Part shown: positions 27,095-34,905 of the stretch, piece by piece
Layout: every line of letters starts with the position of its first letter
How positions within the stretch are numbered: position 1 is the first letter of the stretch
Assembly (NCBI RefSeq): GCF_001412595.2
Contig: NZ_CP012640.2
Coordinates: 3,038,001-3,102,000 of the forward strand
Source of the DNA: Massilia sp. WG5
GTDB taxonomy: Bacteria > Pseudomonadota > Gammaproteobacteria > Burkholderiales > Burkholderiaceae_D
Length of the DNA stretch: 64,000 nucleotides
Direction: 5' to 3'
The notes under the pieces: generated by a model
The model's database searches: none
Told to the model about the DNA's origin: nothing
What the model saw: only the letters and a program-made list of their open reading frames with translations
Position numbers and translations under genes: made by a program

Positions 27095-27928
27095 ATGGAT
27101 AGACTCGACGCCCTCAAGAGCATCGCCGCGCAGGCCGGGCGCGGTGAACTGGCCTTCCCGACCCACGTCAACGCCACGCTCAAGCTGCAGCGCGCGCTGG
27201 GCGATCCCGACTGCCATGTCGAGGAAGCCGCGCGCCTGGTGCAGGCCGAACCGCTGCTGGCCGCGCGCACCGTCGCCATCGCCAACTCGGCCGCCTACAA
27301 CCGGGCCGGCAATGACGTCACCAACGTCCGCGCCGCGGTGCAGCGGGTCGGCTTCCGCACCCTGGGCGCATTGACCGCCGCCGTCATCGTGCGCCAGCTG
27401 GCGAGCGGCGTCACCGACCCGCTGCTGCGCGCCAAGGCCGACCAGCTGTGGCAGCACTCGGCCAACGTCGCCGCACTGGCGCTGGTGATCGCGCGCCGGG
27501 TGTCCTTCGTCGATCCGGACACGGCGATGTTCGCCGGCATCGTGCATGAAGTCGGCGGCTTCTATCTGCTGTCGAGAGCAAGCGAGTTCCCCGGCCTGCT
27601 GGACGGCGGCGCCGACGAATGGATCGAACATGGACAGGTCGAGATCGGCCGCGGCGTGCTGCACAAGCTGGGCGTGCCGGCGCCGGTCATGGATGCGATC
27701 GAGGCCCTGTGGAACGGCATGCGCGCCCTGCCGCCGGAAACCCTGGGCGACACCCTGATGCTGGCCAAGGACCTGGCGCCAGTCCCCTCTCCCCTGCTCG
27801 AGCGCCCGGGCTTCAGCCCGACACAGGCCAGCGCCACCATCGACTTCGCGGTCGGCGACGGCACGCTGGCGCTGGTGCTGCAGGAATCGGAAGAGGAAGT
27901 GCGCAGCCTCGTCACCGCGCTGGACTAA
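27095..27928 (+). CDS. HDOD-domain signalling protein
   Basis: A 277-residue protein built of one HDOD domain (HD-related output domain): LAFPTHVNATLKLQRALGDPD leads into helices containing ARTVAIANSAAYN and the degenerate HD core LWQHSANVAALALVIARR followed by FAGIVHEVGGFYLL. HDOD proteins lack phosphodiesterase residues and act as signalling or scaffold modules in motility, biofilm and stress pathways. There is no attached response-regulator or GGDEF domain. ATG 27095; stop TAA at 27926, with the dispersed structured repeat beginning 3 bp later. Confidence 0.85.
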   Translation: MDRLDALKSIAAQAGRGELAFPTHVNATLKLQRALGDPDCHVEEAARLVQAEPLLAARTVAIANSAAYNRAGNDVTNVRAAVQRVGFRTLGALTAAVIVRQLASGVTDPLLRAKADQLWQHSANVAALALVIARRVSFVDPDTAMFAGIVHEVGGFYLLSRASEFPGLLDGGADEWIEHGQVEIGRGVLHKLGVPAPVMDAIEALWNGMRALPPETLGDTLMLAKDLAPVPSPLLERPGFSPTQASATIDFAVGDGTLALVLQESEEEVRSLVTALD

Positions 27929-27930
27929 CC

Positions 27931-28030
27931 GAGCGTTTCACAAAACCCTCAGGGCAAGGCACATCGTCGAAGACAGTACGCTCGTACGGCGAGACGATGC
28001 AACGCCGTCATGAGGGTTTTTGAAATGCTA
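27931..28030. repeat. Dispersed structured repeat, copy 1
   Basis: A 100-bp element beginning 3 bp after the HDOD stop. Arms: GCGTTTCA (27933-27940) with TGAAATGC at 28021-28028; AACCCTCA with TGAGGGTT; CATCGTC with GACGATG; and an apical GTACG-CT-CGTAC. Conserved unpaired blocks GAAGACAGT, GGCGAG and GCAACGCCG are shared with the copies at 35383 and 45466, while the stem sequences differ. Confidence 0.8.
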
Positions 28031-28092
28031 AAAAAAAACCCGCTCGGTTGGGAGCGGGTAAAGTCCAAAACTAGGGATGTCCTGAAAGAGAC
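28030..28092 (-). ncRNA. Putative small RNA, copy A
   Basis: The minus strand from about 28092 down to 28030 is an approximately 63-nt unit ending in an ideal Rho-independent terminator: ACCCGCTC / GAGCGGGT 8-bp stem (28038-28045 with 28052-28059) followed by nine U. The body is nearly identical (one substitution) to 31759-31821, and both copies share the same -10 spacing and upstream box, so the conserved unit is a transcription unit and not just a terminator. It has no credible ORF. The body carries UCUCUUUCAGG, a pyrimidine-rich stretch able to pair with purine-rich ribosome-binding sites. The start point is estimated from the -10. Confidence 0.7.
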
Positions 28093-28098
28093 GAGTCC

Positions 28099-28141
28099 AT
28101 CTTAGTTCCCTGAACATTCACACTCTGTGCGCTGACTCACA
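28099..28141 (-). promoter_or_regulatory. Promoter of small RNA A with CRP-like box
   Basis: Minus strand: TAAGAT (28104 to 28099) as -10, a 17-bp spacer, then a conserved CAGAGT block. TGTGA-GTCAGC-GCACA (28141 to 28126) resembles a CRP site (TGTGA-N6-TCACA); its centre, 28133.5, is about 41.5 bp upstream of the predicted start, the class-II activator position. The spacer sequence is unlike that of copy B while the flanking boxes are kept. Confidence 0.65.
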
Positions 28142-28170
28142 TTTTTTTACATTTAATTTGACAATTTCGT

Positions 28171-28198
28171 AAAAAAAAGCGCCACCCCAAGGTGGCGC
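28171..28198 (-). terminator. Intrinsic terminator downstream of the two-FAS1 lipoprotein gene
   Basis: GCGCCACC (28179-28186) pairs perfectly with GGTGGCGC (28191-28198) around a 4-nt loop; on the minus strand the stem is followed by eight T. It stops the fasciclin gene transcript. With the repeat, the small RNA and its promoter it accounts for the 333-bp gene-free stretch 27929-28261. Confidence 0.9.
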
Positions 28199-28261
28199 AA
28201 ACGGGCAAGGTCATACGCGCAGAGCGACATTGCCACGAGCAGAAGCCAAGTTCCAGGACGC

Positions 28262-29197
28262 TCAGGGCGCCGGCAGGATCACCTTGTCAATGACATGAAT
28301 CACGCCGTTGGCGGTGAAAATGTCGGCGGCGCCGATATTCGCCTTGCGCCCACGCTGGTCCGTGATGACCAGGGCCGCGCTGATGGAGAAGGTTTCACCC
28401 TCGACGGTCTTGATGGGCGTATCGACCGGCACCTCCGCCTTCAATACCCGTGCGGGCAGTACATGGTAGGTCAGCACTTTGGTCAACAAGGCCTTGTCGG
28501 CCAACAGCTGTTCCTTTGTCACGCCCAATTCGGCCAGCAAGGCAGCAAAGGCCGCGTTGGTCGGCGCGAACACCGTGAATGGCCCCGGGGCGCTGAGCGT
28601 ATCGGCCAGGCCGGCGGCGCCGACTGCTTCGACCAGGATGCTGAAGTCGGGATTCGCCGCAGCGGTCTGCACGATATTCTTATCGGCAGGCAAGAGCACC
28701 TTGTCGGCTGCGTGGATGATGCCATTCGATGCGGCAATATCTACCTGAACGATCTTGCTGCTGCGGTTGCGCCCATCGTGGATCACCAGATCGTTGCCGA
28801 CCTTGTCCACCTTGAAGAATCCACCGTCCAGCGGCACGATCGCTTTGCCAAGCGGCACCTCGGCGCTCGGTACCCGGCCCTGGATCACGTGGTATTTCAA
28901 TACCGTCGTGAGCAGTGGCTTGTTGCCGAGCAGTTGATCCTTCGTGAGTCCGAGCTCGGCCAGCAGCGCCGCGAACGCGTCGTTCGTTGGCGCCAGCACG
29001 GTGTACGGGCCCGGACCGGACAGAGTATCCGCCAGGCCTGCCGCCTGGACCGCTTCCGCCAGGATGCTGAACCGGCTGTCGTTCTGGGCGACCTGCACGA
29101 TATTGTCATTGCGGTGCTCGTCGTTACCGCCACCGCCGCAGGCAGCGACCGATGCGAGCAGCAGGATGCCGACGGCGCTTTTCATCCAACGAAACAT
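28262..29197 (-). CDS. Lipoprotein with two fasciclin (FAS1) domains
   Basis: A 311-residue protein. The N-terminus MFRWMKSAVGILLLASVAACGGGG is a lipoprotein signal with lipobox VAAC. Two FAS1 domains follow (about residues 30-170 and 172-311), each with the diagnostic GPGPYTVLAPTNDAFAAL / [18 protein letters not shown] (H1 region) and a YHV...NGIIHAADKVLLP / NGVIHVIDKVILP (H2 region). FAS1 domains mediate adhesion or carbohydrate and metabolite binding at the cell surface. It lies 22 bp downstream of a single-domain FAS1 gene on the same strand, so the two form an operon. Confidence 0.9.
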   Translation of the reverse strand: MFRWMKSAVGILLLASVAACGGGGNDEHRNDNIVQVAQNDSRFSILAEAVQAAGLADTLSGPGPYTVLAPTNDAFAALLAELGLTKDQLLGNKPLLTTVLKYHVIQGRVPSAEVPLGKAIVPLDGGFFKVDKVGNDLVIHDGRNRSSKIVQVDIAASNGIIHAADKVLLPADKNIVQTAAANPDFSILVEAVGAAGLADTLSAPGPFTVFAPTNAAFAALLAELGVTKEQLLADKALLTKVLTYHVLPARVLKAEVPVDTPIKTVEGETFSISAALVITDQRGRKANIGAADIFTANGVIHVIDKVILPAP

Positions 29198-29219
29198 GAG
29201 GCACCTCCGTTCCAGTTGT

Positions 29220-29678
29220 TCACTTCGGCATCATGACGGTGTCGATGGCGTGGATAACGCCATTGTCCGCAGGAACATCGGCGCTGACCACGGTGGCTGT
29301 TTCGACATGGACTTTTCCGCCTTTCATGGTGAAATGCAAGGAACTGCCTTCGACTGACTTGACGGCGCCCGGCTTGACGTCGGCCGCCATGATCTTGCCC
29401 GGCACCACGTGGTAGGTCAGCACCTTGGTCAGCGCCGCCTTGTCCTTGAGAAGGGCATCCAGCTTTGCTTGCGGCAGCTTCGCAAAAGCGGCGTCGGTCG
29501 GTGCGAACACGGTGAACGGCCCCGGTCCTTTCAGGGTATCGACCAGGCCGGCTGCCTCCACTGCTTTCACCAGTGTCGTGAAGTTGCCCGCGGATTTAGC
29601 GGTGTCAACGATATCGGCTGCGTGTGCCAGTCCGCAGGACAAGCTGAACATCGTGAGGACCCAGAATTTTTTCATCAT
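29220..29678 (-). CDS. Secreted single-domain fasciclin (FAS1) protein
   Basis: A 152-residue protein with a cleavable signal peptide ([22 protein letters not shown]). The start at 29678 is selected because AAGGAAG lies 4 bp upstream; an ATG at 29690 would add four residues. One complete FAS1 domain follows: [29 protein letters not shown] and [14 protein letters not shown] at the C-terminus. It is divergent from the MerR regulator gene, and the shared region holds an inverted TTTGAACC / GGTTCAAA pair. In several bacteria FAS1 genes belong to light or singlet-oxygen stress regulons, which would fit the LitR-like neighbour. Confidence 0.9.
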   Translation of the reverse strand: MMKKFWVLTMFSLSCGLAHAADIVDTAKSAGNFTTLVKAVEAAGLVDTLKGPGPFTVFAPTDAAFAKLPQAKLDALLKDKAALTKVLTYHVVPGKIMAADVKPGAVKSVEGSSLHFTMKGGKVHVETATVVSADVPADNGVIHAIDTVMMPK

Positions 29679-29777
29679 CGCTTCCTTCATTGAATATCGA
29701 TCGAACGGGAAGCCGGCGGCGCCGGCAACAGGTGATCCCGCCGTCGAATATAAAATCGCACGATACGCATGTCCATA

Positions 29778-29822
29778 ATTTGAACCTGTATAATCCAAGT
29801 ATCACGGTTCAAATACGGTTCA
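29778..29822. promoter_or_regulatory. Divergent promoter region with inverted GGTTCA sites
   Basis: ATTTGAACC (29778-29786) is repeated in perfect inversion as GGTTCAAAT (29806-29814), and a third half-site ACGGTTCA (29815-29822) follows in direct orientation, 11 bp from the second. A TATAAT (29789-29794, plus strand) lies between the inverted arms, as for a -10 covered by a MerR-type dimer. It lies between the single-FAS1 gene and the MerR gene. Confidence 0.6.
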
Positions 29823-29824
29823 TC

Positions 29825-30808
29825 ATGACAAACCAGTCGACACAGCTTTCGGACCTGCCCGCCGACGCAGCGGGCGCCATCACCTACCGCAGCGGCGTGG
29901 CGGCGCGCCTGGCGGGCTTGCCGGTGGAAACCCTGCGCGTATGGGAACGCCGCTACGACCTGTCCGAAACGCGCCGTTCGGCGCACGGGCAGCGTCTGTA
30001 TACGGCCGCCCAGGTACAGCGCCTGGGCCTGCTGAAACAGCTGGTCGACCAGGGCCATCCGATCGGCCAGCTGGCCCATCTTTCGATCGAGGAGCTGCGC
30101 CTGCTCGGCGGCGGCAACCAGGCCGGCAATGCTGCGCCGCTGAGGCCGATCGGCGTGGTCGTGATCGGCCCCGGCCTGGCGCGCCGGATCGATGCCAGCC
30201 CGCGCGACACCGCGCCGCTGCAGGTCCTGGACAGCTGCGCGCGCCTCGACACGCCAGGCTTCCCGCGTCCCGGCCTGCATGCCGACCTGCTGCTGGTGGA
30301 ACTGGCGGAACTCGACGAGCGGGCCGTCCCGGCCATCGCCGCGGCCAGCGCTGCCCTGCAGGCCGCGGCCACCGTCGTGCTCTATCGCTTCTGCGCGAAT
30401 GCGACCATCCGCGCCTTGCGCTCGCAGGGCTGGCTGGTGGCGCGCGTGCCCTCCGAGATGGGCGAACTGGTGCCTCTTTGCCGCCAGGCCCTGGAAGGCC
30501 AGCACCTGCCGGCGAAGCCTGCCGAGCAGAGCTTGCCGGGACCGCGTTTCGACGAAGAGTCGCTGGCCAACCTCACGGCCGCGAGCACCAAGCTGGCCTG
30601 CGAATGCCCGCGCCATATGGCGGAGCTGTTGCTCATGATCGGCAGCTTCGAGCGCTACAGCCAGCAATGCGCCTCCCGCAACAGCCTGGACGCGCAATTG
30701 CACCAGGATCTCGGCCATGCCGCCGGCCAGGCACGGGTGATCCTGGAAGCGGCGCTGGAACGGCTGGCGCGCGCCGAGGGCCTGTCGCTGCCCCGGCAAG
30801 ATCCTTAA
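29825..30808 (+). CDS. MerR-family transcriptional regulator (LitR-like)
   Basis: A 327-residue regulator. Residues about 20-90 form the MerR winged helix (ITYRSGVAARLAGLPVETLRVWERRYDLSETRRSAHGQRLYTAAQVQRL, read in parts: RSGVAARLAG, LRVWERRYD, RLYTAAQV). RVWERRY is characteristic of the LitR/CarH branch. The remaining 200 residues look like a degenerate cobalamin-binding-type helical plus Rossmann region (IGVVVIGPGLARR ... ADLLLVELAEL) but lack an obvious DxHxxG cobalamin motif, so it may be a B12-independent LitR relative. It is divergent from the fasciclin genes and is followed by folE, a known member of LitR-type photoresponse regulons in Pseudomonas. ATG 29825 is used. Confidence 0.82.
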   Translation: MTNQSTQLSDLPADAAGAITYRSGVAARLAGLPVETLRVWERRYDLSETRRSAHGQRLYTAAQVQRLGLLKQLVDQGHPIGQLAHLSIEELRLLGGGNQAGNAAPLRPIGVVVIGPGLARRIDASPRDTAPLQVLDSCARLDTPGFPRPGLHADLLLVELAELDERAVPAIAAASAALQAAATVVLYRFCANATIRALRSQGWLVARVPSEMGELVPLCRQALEGQHLPAKPAEQSLPGPRFDEESLANLTAASTKLACECPRHMAELLLMIGSFERYSQQCASRNSLDAQLHQDLGHAAGQARVILEAALERLARAEGLSLPRQDP

Positions 30809-30928
30809 GGTAACAATGAACCCGGTTTGACCCGCGATTCGGCGCCGGCATGAACCGACTATGCCGGGCGAACGCTATACTCGTCCCGGTTCGATATCTT
30901 GTACCGCTTTTCCGGAATCAAGCACCAT

Positions 30929-31663
30929 ATGCCAAACGATCTTCTCCCTCCCTTCGATGCCGGCAACCTGGCACAGGACACGCCGCCCGTATCCCAGCGC
31001 ATTCGCGCGCGACTGAAAGCCGGCGGCGCCCGCTTCTTTGCGAACGACAATATTGCGGACTTCCTTGCGCCGGGAGAGCTCGACGAGCTGGTGGAGGAAG
31101 TCAGCCGCAAGATGCAGGAGGTGCTGGACAGCCTCGTCATCGATACCTCAGCCGACCACAATACGCGCGACACCGGCCGCCGCGTTGCCAGCATGTTCGT
31201 CCGCGAGGTCTTCGCCGGCCGCTATGAAGCCATGCCGGCGGCAACCGCTTTTCCAAACGTTACCCATTCCGACGAACTGATGGTGGTCGGCCCGATCACC
31301 GTCCGCAGCGCCTGCTCGCACCACCTGTGCCCGGTGATCGGCAAGATCTGGGTCGGGCTGTTGCCGAACCCGGATGCCGAATTGATCGGCCTGTCGAAAT
31401 ATGCACGCCTTAGCAACTGGATCATGAGCAGGCCGCAGATCCAGGAAGAAGCGGTGATCCAGCTGGCCGATGCGTTGGAGGCCCTGATGGCGCCGCGTGG
31501 ATTGGCCCTCCTGATGGAAGCCGATCACTTCTGCATGCAATGGCGTGGCGTCATGGATATGGATGCCAGCATGGGCAGCACCGTCATGCGCGGCGCCTTC
31601 CGCCAGGATCCCGCCCTGCGCGCCGAATTCCACGCCCTCCTGCGGCGCTCCCGCGGCGCATGA
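30929..31663 (+). CDS. folE: GTP cyclohydrolase I
   Basis: A 244-residue enzyme converting GTP to 7,8-dihydroneopterin triphosphate, the first step of tetrahydrofolate and pterin synthesis. Zinc and active-site motifs are present: VRSACSHHLCPVIGKIW (Cys, His) and the downstream HFCMQWRGVMD with the second Cys; GLSKYARL and SRPQIQEE match substrate-pocket segments. The usual SLCEHHLLPF wording is altered to SACSHHLCPV, indicating a divergent FolE, possibly a second, stress- or light-induced isozyme that makes the pterin/MTHF antenna of photolyases. ATG 30929 is chosen over an upstream TTG. Confidence 0.9.
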   Translation: MPNDLLPPFDAGNLAQDTPPVSQRIRARLKAGGARFFANDNIADFLAPGELDELVEEVSRKMQEVLDSLVIDTSADHNTRDTGRRVASMFVREVFAGRYEAMPAATAFPNVTHSDELMVVGPITVRSACSHHLCPVIGKIWVGLLPNPDAELIGLSKYARLSNWIMSRPQIQEEAVIQLADALEALMAPRGLALLMEADHFCMQWRGVMDMDASMGSTVMRGAFRQDPALRAEFHALLRRSRGA

Positions 31664-31758
31664 ACCGGCGCAGCTGTTCCCGCGCCATCTACCGGGCAGG
31701 CGACTGCCGTCGTATGCCGGGAATGCAGAACCGGCATTGTCTCGCCAACATCGGCGGC

Positions 31759-31821
31759 AAAAAAAAACCCGCTCGGTTGGGAGCGGGTGAAGTCCAAAAC
31801 TAGGGATGTCCTGAAAGAGAC
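31759..31821 (-). ncRNA. Putative small RNA, copy B
   Basis: Second copy of the 63-nt minus-strand unit seen at 28030-28092. It differs at one base in the body (just before the terminator stem) and keeps the ACCCGCTC / GAGCGGGT terminator (31767-31774 with 31781-31788) plus the U-tail. It lies in the convergent gap between folE and secF. Sequences outside the promoter boxes and the RNA body are unrelated to those around copy A, which argues for selection on the unit itself. Confidence 0.7.
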
Positions 31822-31827
31822 GAGTCC

Positions 31828-31870
31828 ATCTTAAGGCCGGCCTGAGGGGTACTCTGTGCGTTGTTTCACA
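31828..31870 (-). promoter_or_regulatory. Promoter of small RNA B with CRP-like box
   Basis: Minus strand: -10 TAAGAT (31833 to 31828), 17-bp spacer of different sequence from copy A, the CAGAGT block, and TGTGA-AACAAC-GCACA (31870 to 31855) centred at 31862.5, again about 41.5 bp upstream of the predicted start. Geometry is identical to the first copy. Confidence 0.65.
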
Positions 31871-31894
31871 CAAACGAAGAAATTGTTCGCATCC

Positions 31895-31933
31895 AAAGAA
31901 AAAGCCGCCGCGGCTATGCCGGGCGGCTTTTAT
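31895..31933. terminator. Intrinsic terminator downstream of secF
   Basis: AAAGCCGCC (31901-31909) pairs with GGCGGCTTT (31922-31930) around a 12-nt loop. The T-run on the minus strand (complement of 31897-31903) follows the stem, so it ends the yajC-secD-secF transcript; the plus strand also has a short T-run. Confidence 0.8.
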
Positions 31934-31947
31934 TTTCTTGAGGAAAA

Positions 31948-32970
31948 TCAGACGACGGCGCCGTCGGTTTCGTCACGTTCCTTGATCGGCTTGATCAGGT
32001 CTTCGCGCTTCACGCCCAGCCACATGGCGATGGCCGCCGCCACGAACACCGACGAGTAGATACCGAACAGGATACCGATGGTCAGCGCCACGGCGAAGTA
32101 ATGCAGGGCCTGGCCGCCGAAGAACAGCATCGACAGGACCATCATCTCGGTACAGCCGTGGGTGATGATGGTACGCGAGATGGTGCTGGTGATCGCGTGG
32201 TCGATGACCTCGGTCACGCTCATCTTGCGCTGTTTGCGGAAGGTTTCGCGGATCCGGTCGAAGATCACGACCGACTCGTTGACGGAGTAGCCCAGCACCG
32301 CCAGCACCGCCGCCAGCACGGTCAGCGAGAATTCCCACTGGAAGAAGGCGAAGAAGCCGAGGATGATCACGACGTCGTGCAGGTTGGCGATGATCGCCGC
32401 CACCGCGAACTTCCATTCGAAGCGCACGGCCAGGTAGATCACCACGCCGATCACCACCATGACCAGCGCGTTCAGGCCGTTCTGCGCCAGCTCTTCGCCG
32501 ACCGAGGGGCCGACGAACTCGACGCGCTGCAGGTGCACCGCTTCGGCCCCGGCCGCATTCACGCAGCTGGTGCGGGTGACGCTTTCGCCCTTCTCGGTGG
32601 TCTGCTGGACCTGTTTCGGCGTGCCGTTATCGGCCGCGCACAGGGCGTTGAAGACCGTGGTCGACGCGCTCGCGCCCGGCAGGTCCTTGCGCAGCGGCAG
32701 GCGCATGATGACGTCCTGGGCGGTGCCGAAGCTGGTCACTTCCGGCTGCTCGTAGCCCAGCTTTTCCAGGTTACGGCGAATCTTCTCCAGCTCGGCCGCA
32801 TGGGAGTAGCGCAGCTCCATGGTGGTGCCGCCGGTGAATTCCACCGAGTAGTGCAGGTTCTTGGTCACCAGGAAGAACACCGCGGCGACGAAAGTCAGCG
32901 CCGAAATCACGTTGAAGATCAACGCGTGGCGCATGAACGGGATGTCCCGTTTAATCTTGAAAAATTCCAT
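31948..32970 (-). CDS. secF: Protein translocase subunit SecF
   Basis: A 340-residue inner-membrane RND-like protein that with SecD uses the proton gradient to complete Sec-dependent export. TM1 lies at about 13-35, then a periplasmic P1-like domain beginning VEFTGGTTMELRY, then five more helices including NALVMVVIGVVIYLAVRFEWKFAV, GYSVNESVVIFDRIRE (conserved D4 motif) and the C-terminal region. An insertion of about 40 residues in the periplasmic loop (PLRKDLPGASAST... to ...TSCVNAAG) makes it slightly longer than E. coli SecF (323). It follows secD by 15 bp. Confidence 0.97.
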   Translation of the reverse strand: MEFFKIKRDIPFMRHALIFNVISALTFVAAVFFLVTKNLHYSVEFTGGTTMELRYSHAAELEKIRRNLEKLGYEQPEVTSFGTAQDVIMRLPLRKDLPGASASTTVFNALCAADNGTPKQVQQTTEKGESVTRTSCVNAAGAEAVHLQRVEFVGPSVGEELAQNGLNALVMVVIGVVIYLAVRFEWKFAVAAIIANLHDVVIILGFFAFFQWEFSLTVLAAVLAVLGYSVNESVVIFDRIRETFRKQRKMSVTEVIDHAITSTISRTIITHGCTEMMVLSMLFFGGQALHYFAVALTIGILFGIYSSVFVAAAIAMWLGVKREDLIKPIKERDETDGAVV

Positions 32971-32985
32971 GTCTTTCCTCGCTGC

Positions 32986-34878
32986 TTATTTCTTGGCCGC
33001 GGACTTGGCGCCCGCCGCCGTGATGCCCGGTTCCCAGACGGTACCGATGGCGATCTTGCCCAGCTTCTTCTTGCGGCCGTACCACAGGTTCACGACGCCG
33101 CGCGAGAGGAACACGGCCGAGAACATCGAAGTCAGGATGCCCAGGCAGTGCACGACCGCGAAGCCGCGCACCGCGCCCGAGCCGAACACCAGCAGGGCCA
33201 GGCCGACGATCAGGGTGGTCACGTTCGAGTCCAGGATGGTGGCCCAGGCGTGGCTGAAGCCCGCCGAGATCGCCGCCTGCGGCGTATTGCCGGCACGCAG
33301 TTCCTCACGGATGCGCTCGTTGATCAGCACGTTCGCGTCGATTGCCATACCCAGCGCCAGCGCGATTGCGGCGATGCCGGGCAGGGTCAGCGTGACTTGC
33401 AGCATCGACAGCAAGCTCAGCAGGAACAGCAGGTTGCAGGCCAGTGCCACCACGCTGAAAAAGCCGAACAGCTGGTAGTAGATGATCATGAAGATCGCGA
33501 TCGCCACGAAGCCCCACAGGGTCGAGTGCAGGCCCTTGGCGATGTTCTCGGCGCCCAGCTGCGGGCCGACCACGCGTTCTTCGACGAAATCCGTCGGCGC
33601 CGCCATCGCGCCGGCGCGCAGCAGCAGGGCCAGCTCGGCGGCTTCCGCCGGGCTGCGCATGCCGGTGGTCTGGAAGTTCGAACCGAATTCGCCCTGGATG
33701 GTGGCGACCTGCAGCACGGTGTACTTGCCCTTTTCCATCAGCAGCGTGGCCATGCGCTTGCCGACCCGCTCGCGGGTCATGGCGCGCATCTTGCGGCCGC
33801 CTTCGGCGTTCAGCTCGATGTTCACGGCCGGACGCTGGTTCTGGTCGAAGCCCGGCACGGCGCTGATGATCGACCCACCGGTCACCACCGCGTCCTTCGA
33901 GACCACCACCGGCACGTCGCGGCCCTGGGTGAACAGTTCCGAGTTCAGCGGAATGGCGGCGGTCAGCTCGGTGCCCGGGGTGATGCTGTCGTCGGTGATG
34001 CGGTATTCGAGCGTTGCGGTACGGCCAATGATGTCCTTCGCATGGGCAACGTCCTGCACGCCCGGCAGCTGCACCACGATGCGGTCGCGGCCCTGCTGCT
34101 GGATCACCGGCTCGCTCACGCCCAGCTCGTTGATACGCTTGCTCAGGGTGGCGATGTTCTGCTTCACGCCGTCGTCCACCGCTTTCTGCAGCGCTTCCGG
34201 CTTCAGGCTCACGTTCAGCTTCAGGTCGGTGCCGTCGGCAGTCTCGGTGAAGGCCAGGTCGGGGTTCTGGCTGGCCAGCACGGAACGTGCCTTGGCGCGG
34301 GTTTCGGCGTCGCGGAAGCGGATCTCGACGTGGTTGCCGACGCGGTCGATGCCGGCATGGCGCACGTTCTGGTCACGCAGCAGGCCGCGCGCGGAAGACA
34401 CGATGCTCTTGACGCGGGTGTCCTCGACCGCCTTGGTGTCGACCTGCAGCAGGAAGTGCACGCCGCCGCGCAGGTCCAGGCCCAGGTTCATCGCCTGCGC
34501 GCCCAGCTTCTGCATCCACATCGGGGTGTTCTTCGCCAGGTTGACGGTGACGATGTAGTCCGGGTCGGCCGGGTCGCGGTTCAGGTCGCGCTCGAGGGCC
34601 AGCTTGGCCTTGAACTGGGCGTCGGTGCTGGCGAAGCGCGCACGCACGGCGCTGGTATCGCCGGAACCTTCCAGGCTCACGGCCTCGGCAGGGACGCCGT
34701 CGCGCTTGAGCGCGTCGGTGACCGTGCGGACGGTGTCGCTGTTGACCTTGACCGTCGCTTTCGAGGTCGTGACCTGCAGCGCCGGCGAATCGACGAAGTA
34801 GTTCGGCGCCGTGTACAGGAGGCCAAGCAGCACCGCCACGAGGATCAGTATGTATTTCCAGAGGGGATAGCGATTCAT
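32986..34878 (-). CDS. secD: Protein translocase subunit SecD
   Basis: A 630-residue partner of SecF. TM1 (LWKYILILVAVLLGLLYTAPNYF) is followed by the large periplasmic P1 domain with GLDLRGGVHFLLQVD (D1 motif) and NELGVSEPVIQQQGRDRIVVQLPGV-type D2/D3 segments, then five membrane helices with GMAIDANVLINERIREELR (conserved D4 motif). Length is close to E. coli SecD (615). It lies 27 bp after yajC. The complex sits at the SecYEG translocon and helps release exported proteins into the periplasm. Confidence 0.97.
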   Translation of the reverse strand: MNRYPLWKYILILVAVLLGLLYTAPNYFVDSPALQVTTSKATVKVNSDTVRTVTDALKRDGVPAEAVSLEGSGDTSAVRARFASTDAQFKAKLALERDLNRDPADPDYIVTVNLAKNTPMWMQKLGAQAMNLGLDLRGGVHFLLQVDTKAVEDTRVKSIVSSARGLLRDQNVRHAGIDRVGNHVEIRFRDAETRAKARSVLASQNPDLAFTETADGTDLKLNVSLKPEALQKAVDDGVKQNIATLSKRINELGVSEPVIQQQGRDRIVVQLPGVQDVAHAKDIIGRTATLEYRITDDSITPGTELTAAIPLNSELFTQGRDVPVVVSKDAVVTGGSIISAVPGFDQNQRPAVNIELNAEGGRKMRAMTRERVGKRMATLLMEKGKYTVLQVATIQGEFGSNFQTTGMRSPAEAAELALLLRAGAMAAPTDFVEERVVGPQLGAENIAKGLHSTLWGFVAIAIFMIIYYQLFGFFSVVALACNLLFLLSLLSMLQVTLTLPGIAAIALALGMAIDANVLINERIREELRAGNTPQAAISAGFSHAWATILDSNVTTLIVGLALLVFGSGAVRGFAVVHCLGILTSMFSAVFLSRGVVNLWYGRKKKLGKIAIGTVWEPGITAAGAKSAAKK

Positions 34879-34905
34879 GATGTGCGCCGTGCGGCTGGTT
34901 ACGGT

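Noticed and set aside
27931..28060. First read as a simple terminator after the HDOD gene
   Set aside because: The repeat recurs at two other sites in non-terminator positions, and the A-run plus hairpin following it terminates a minus-strand unit that is duplicated with its promoter; so two separate elements.
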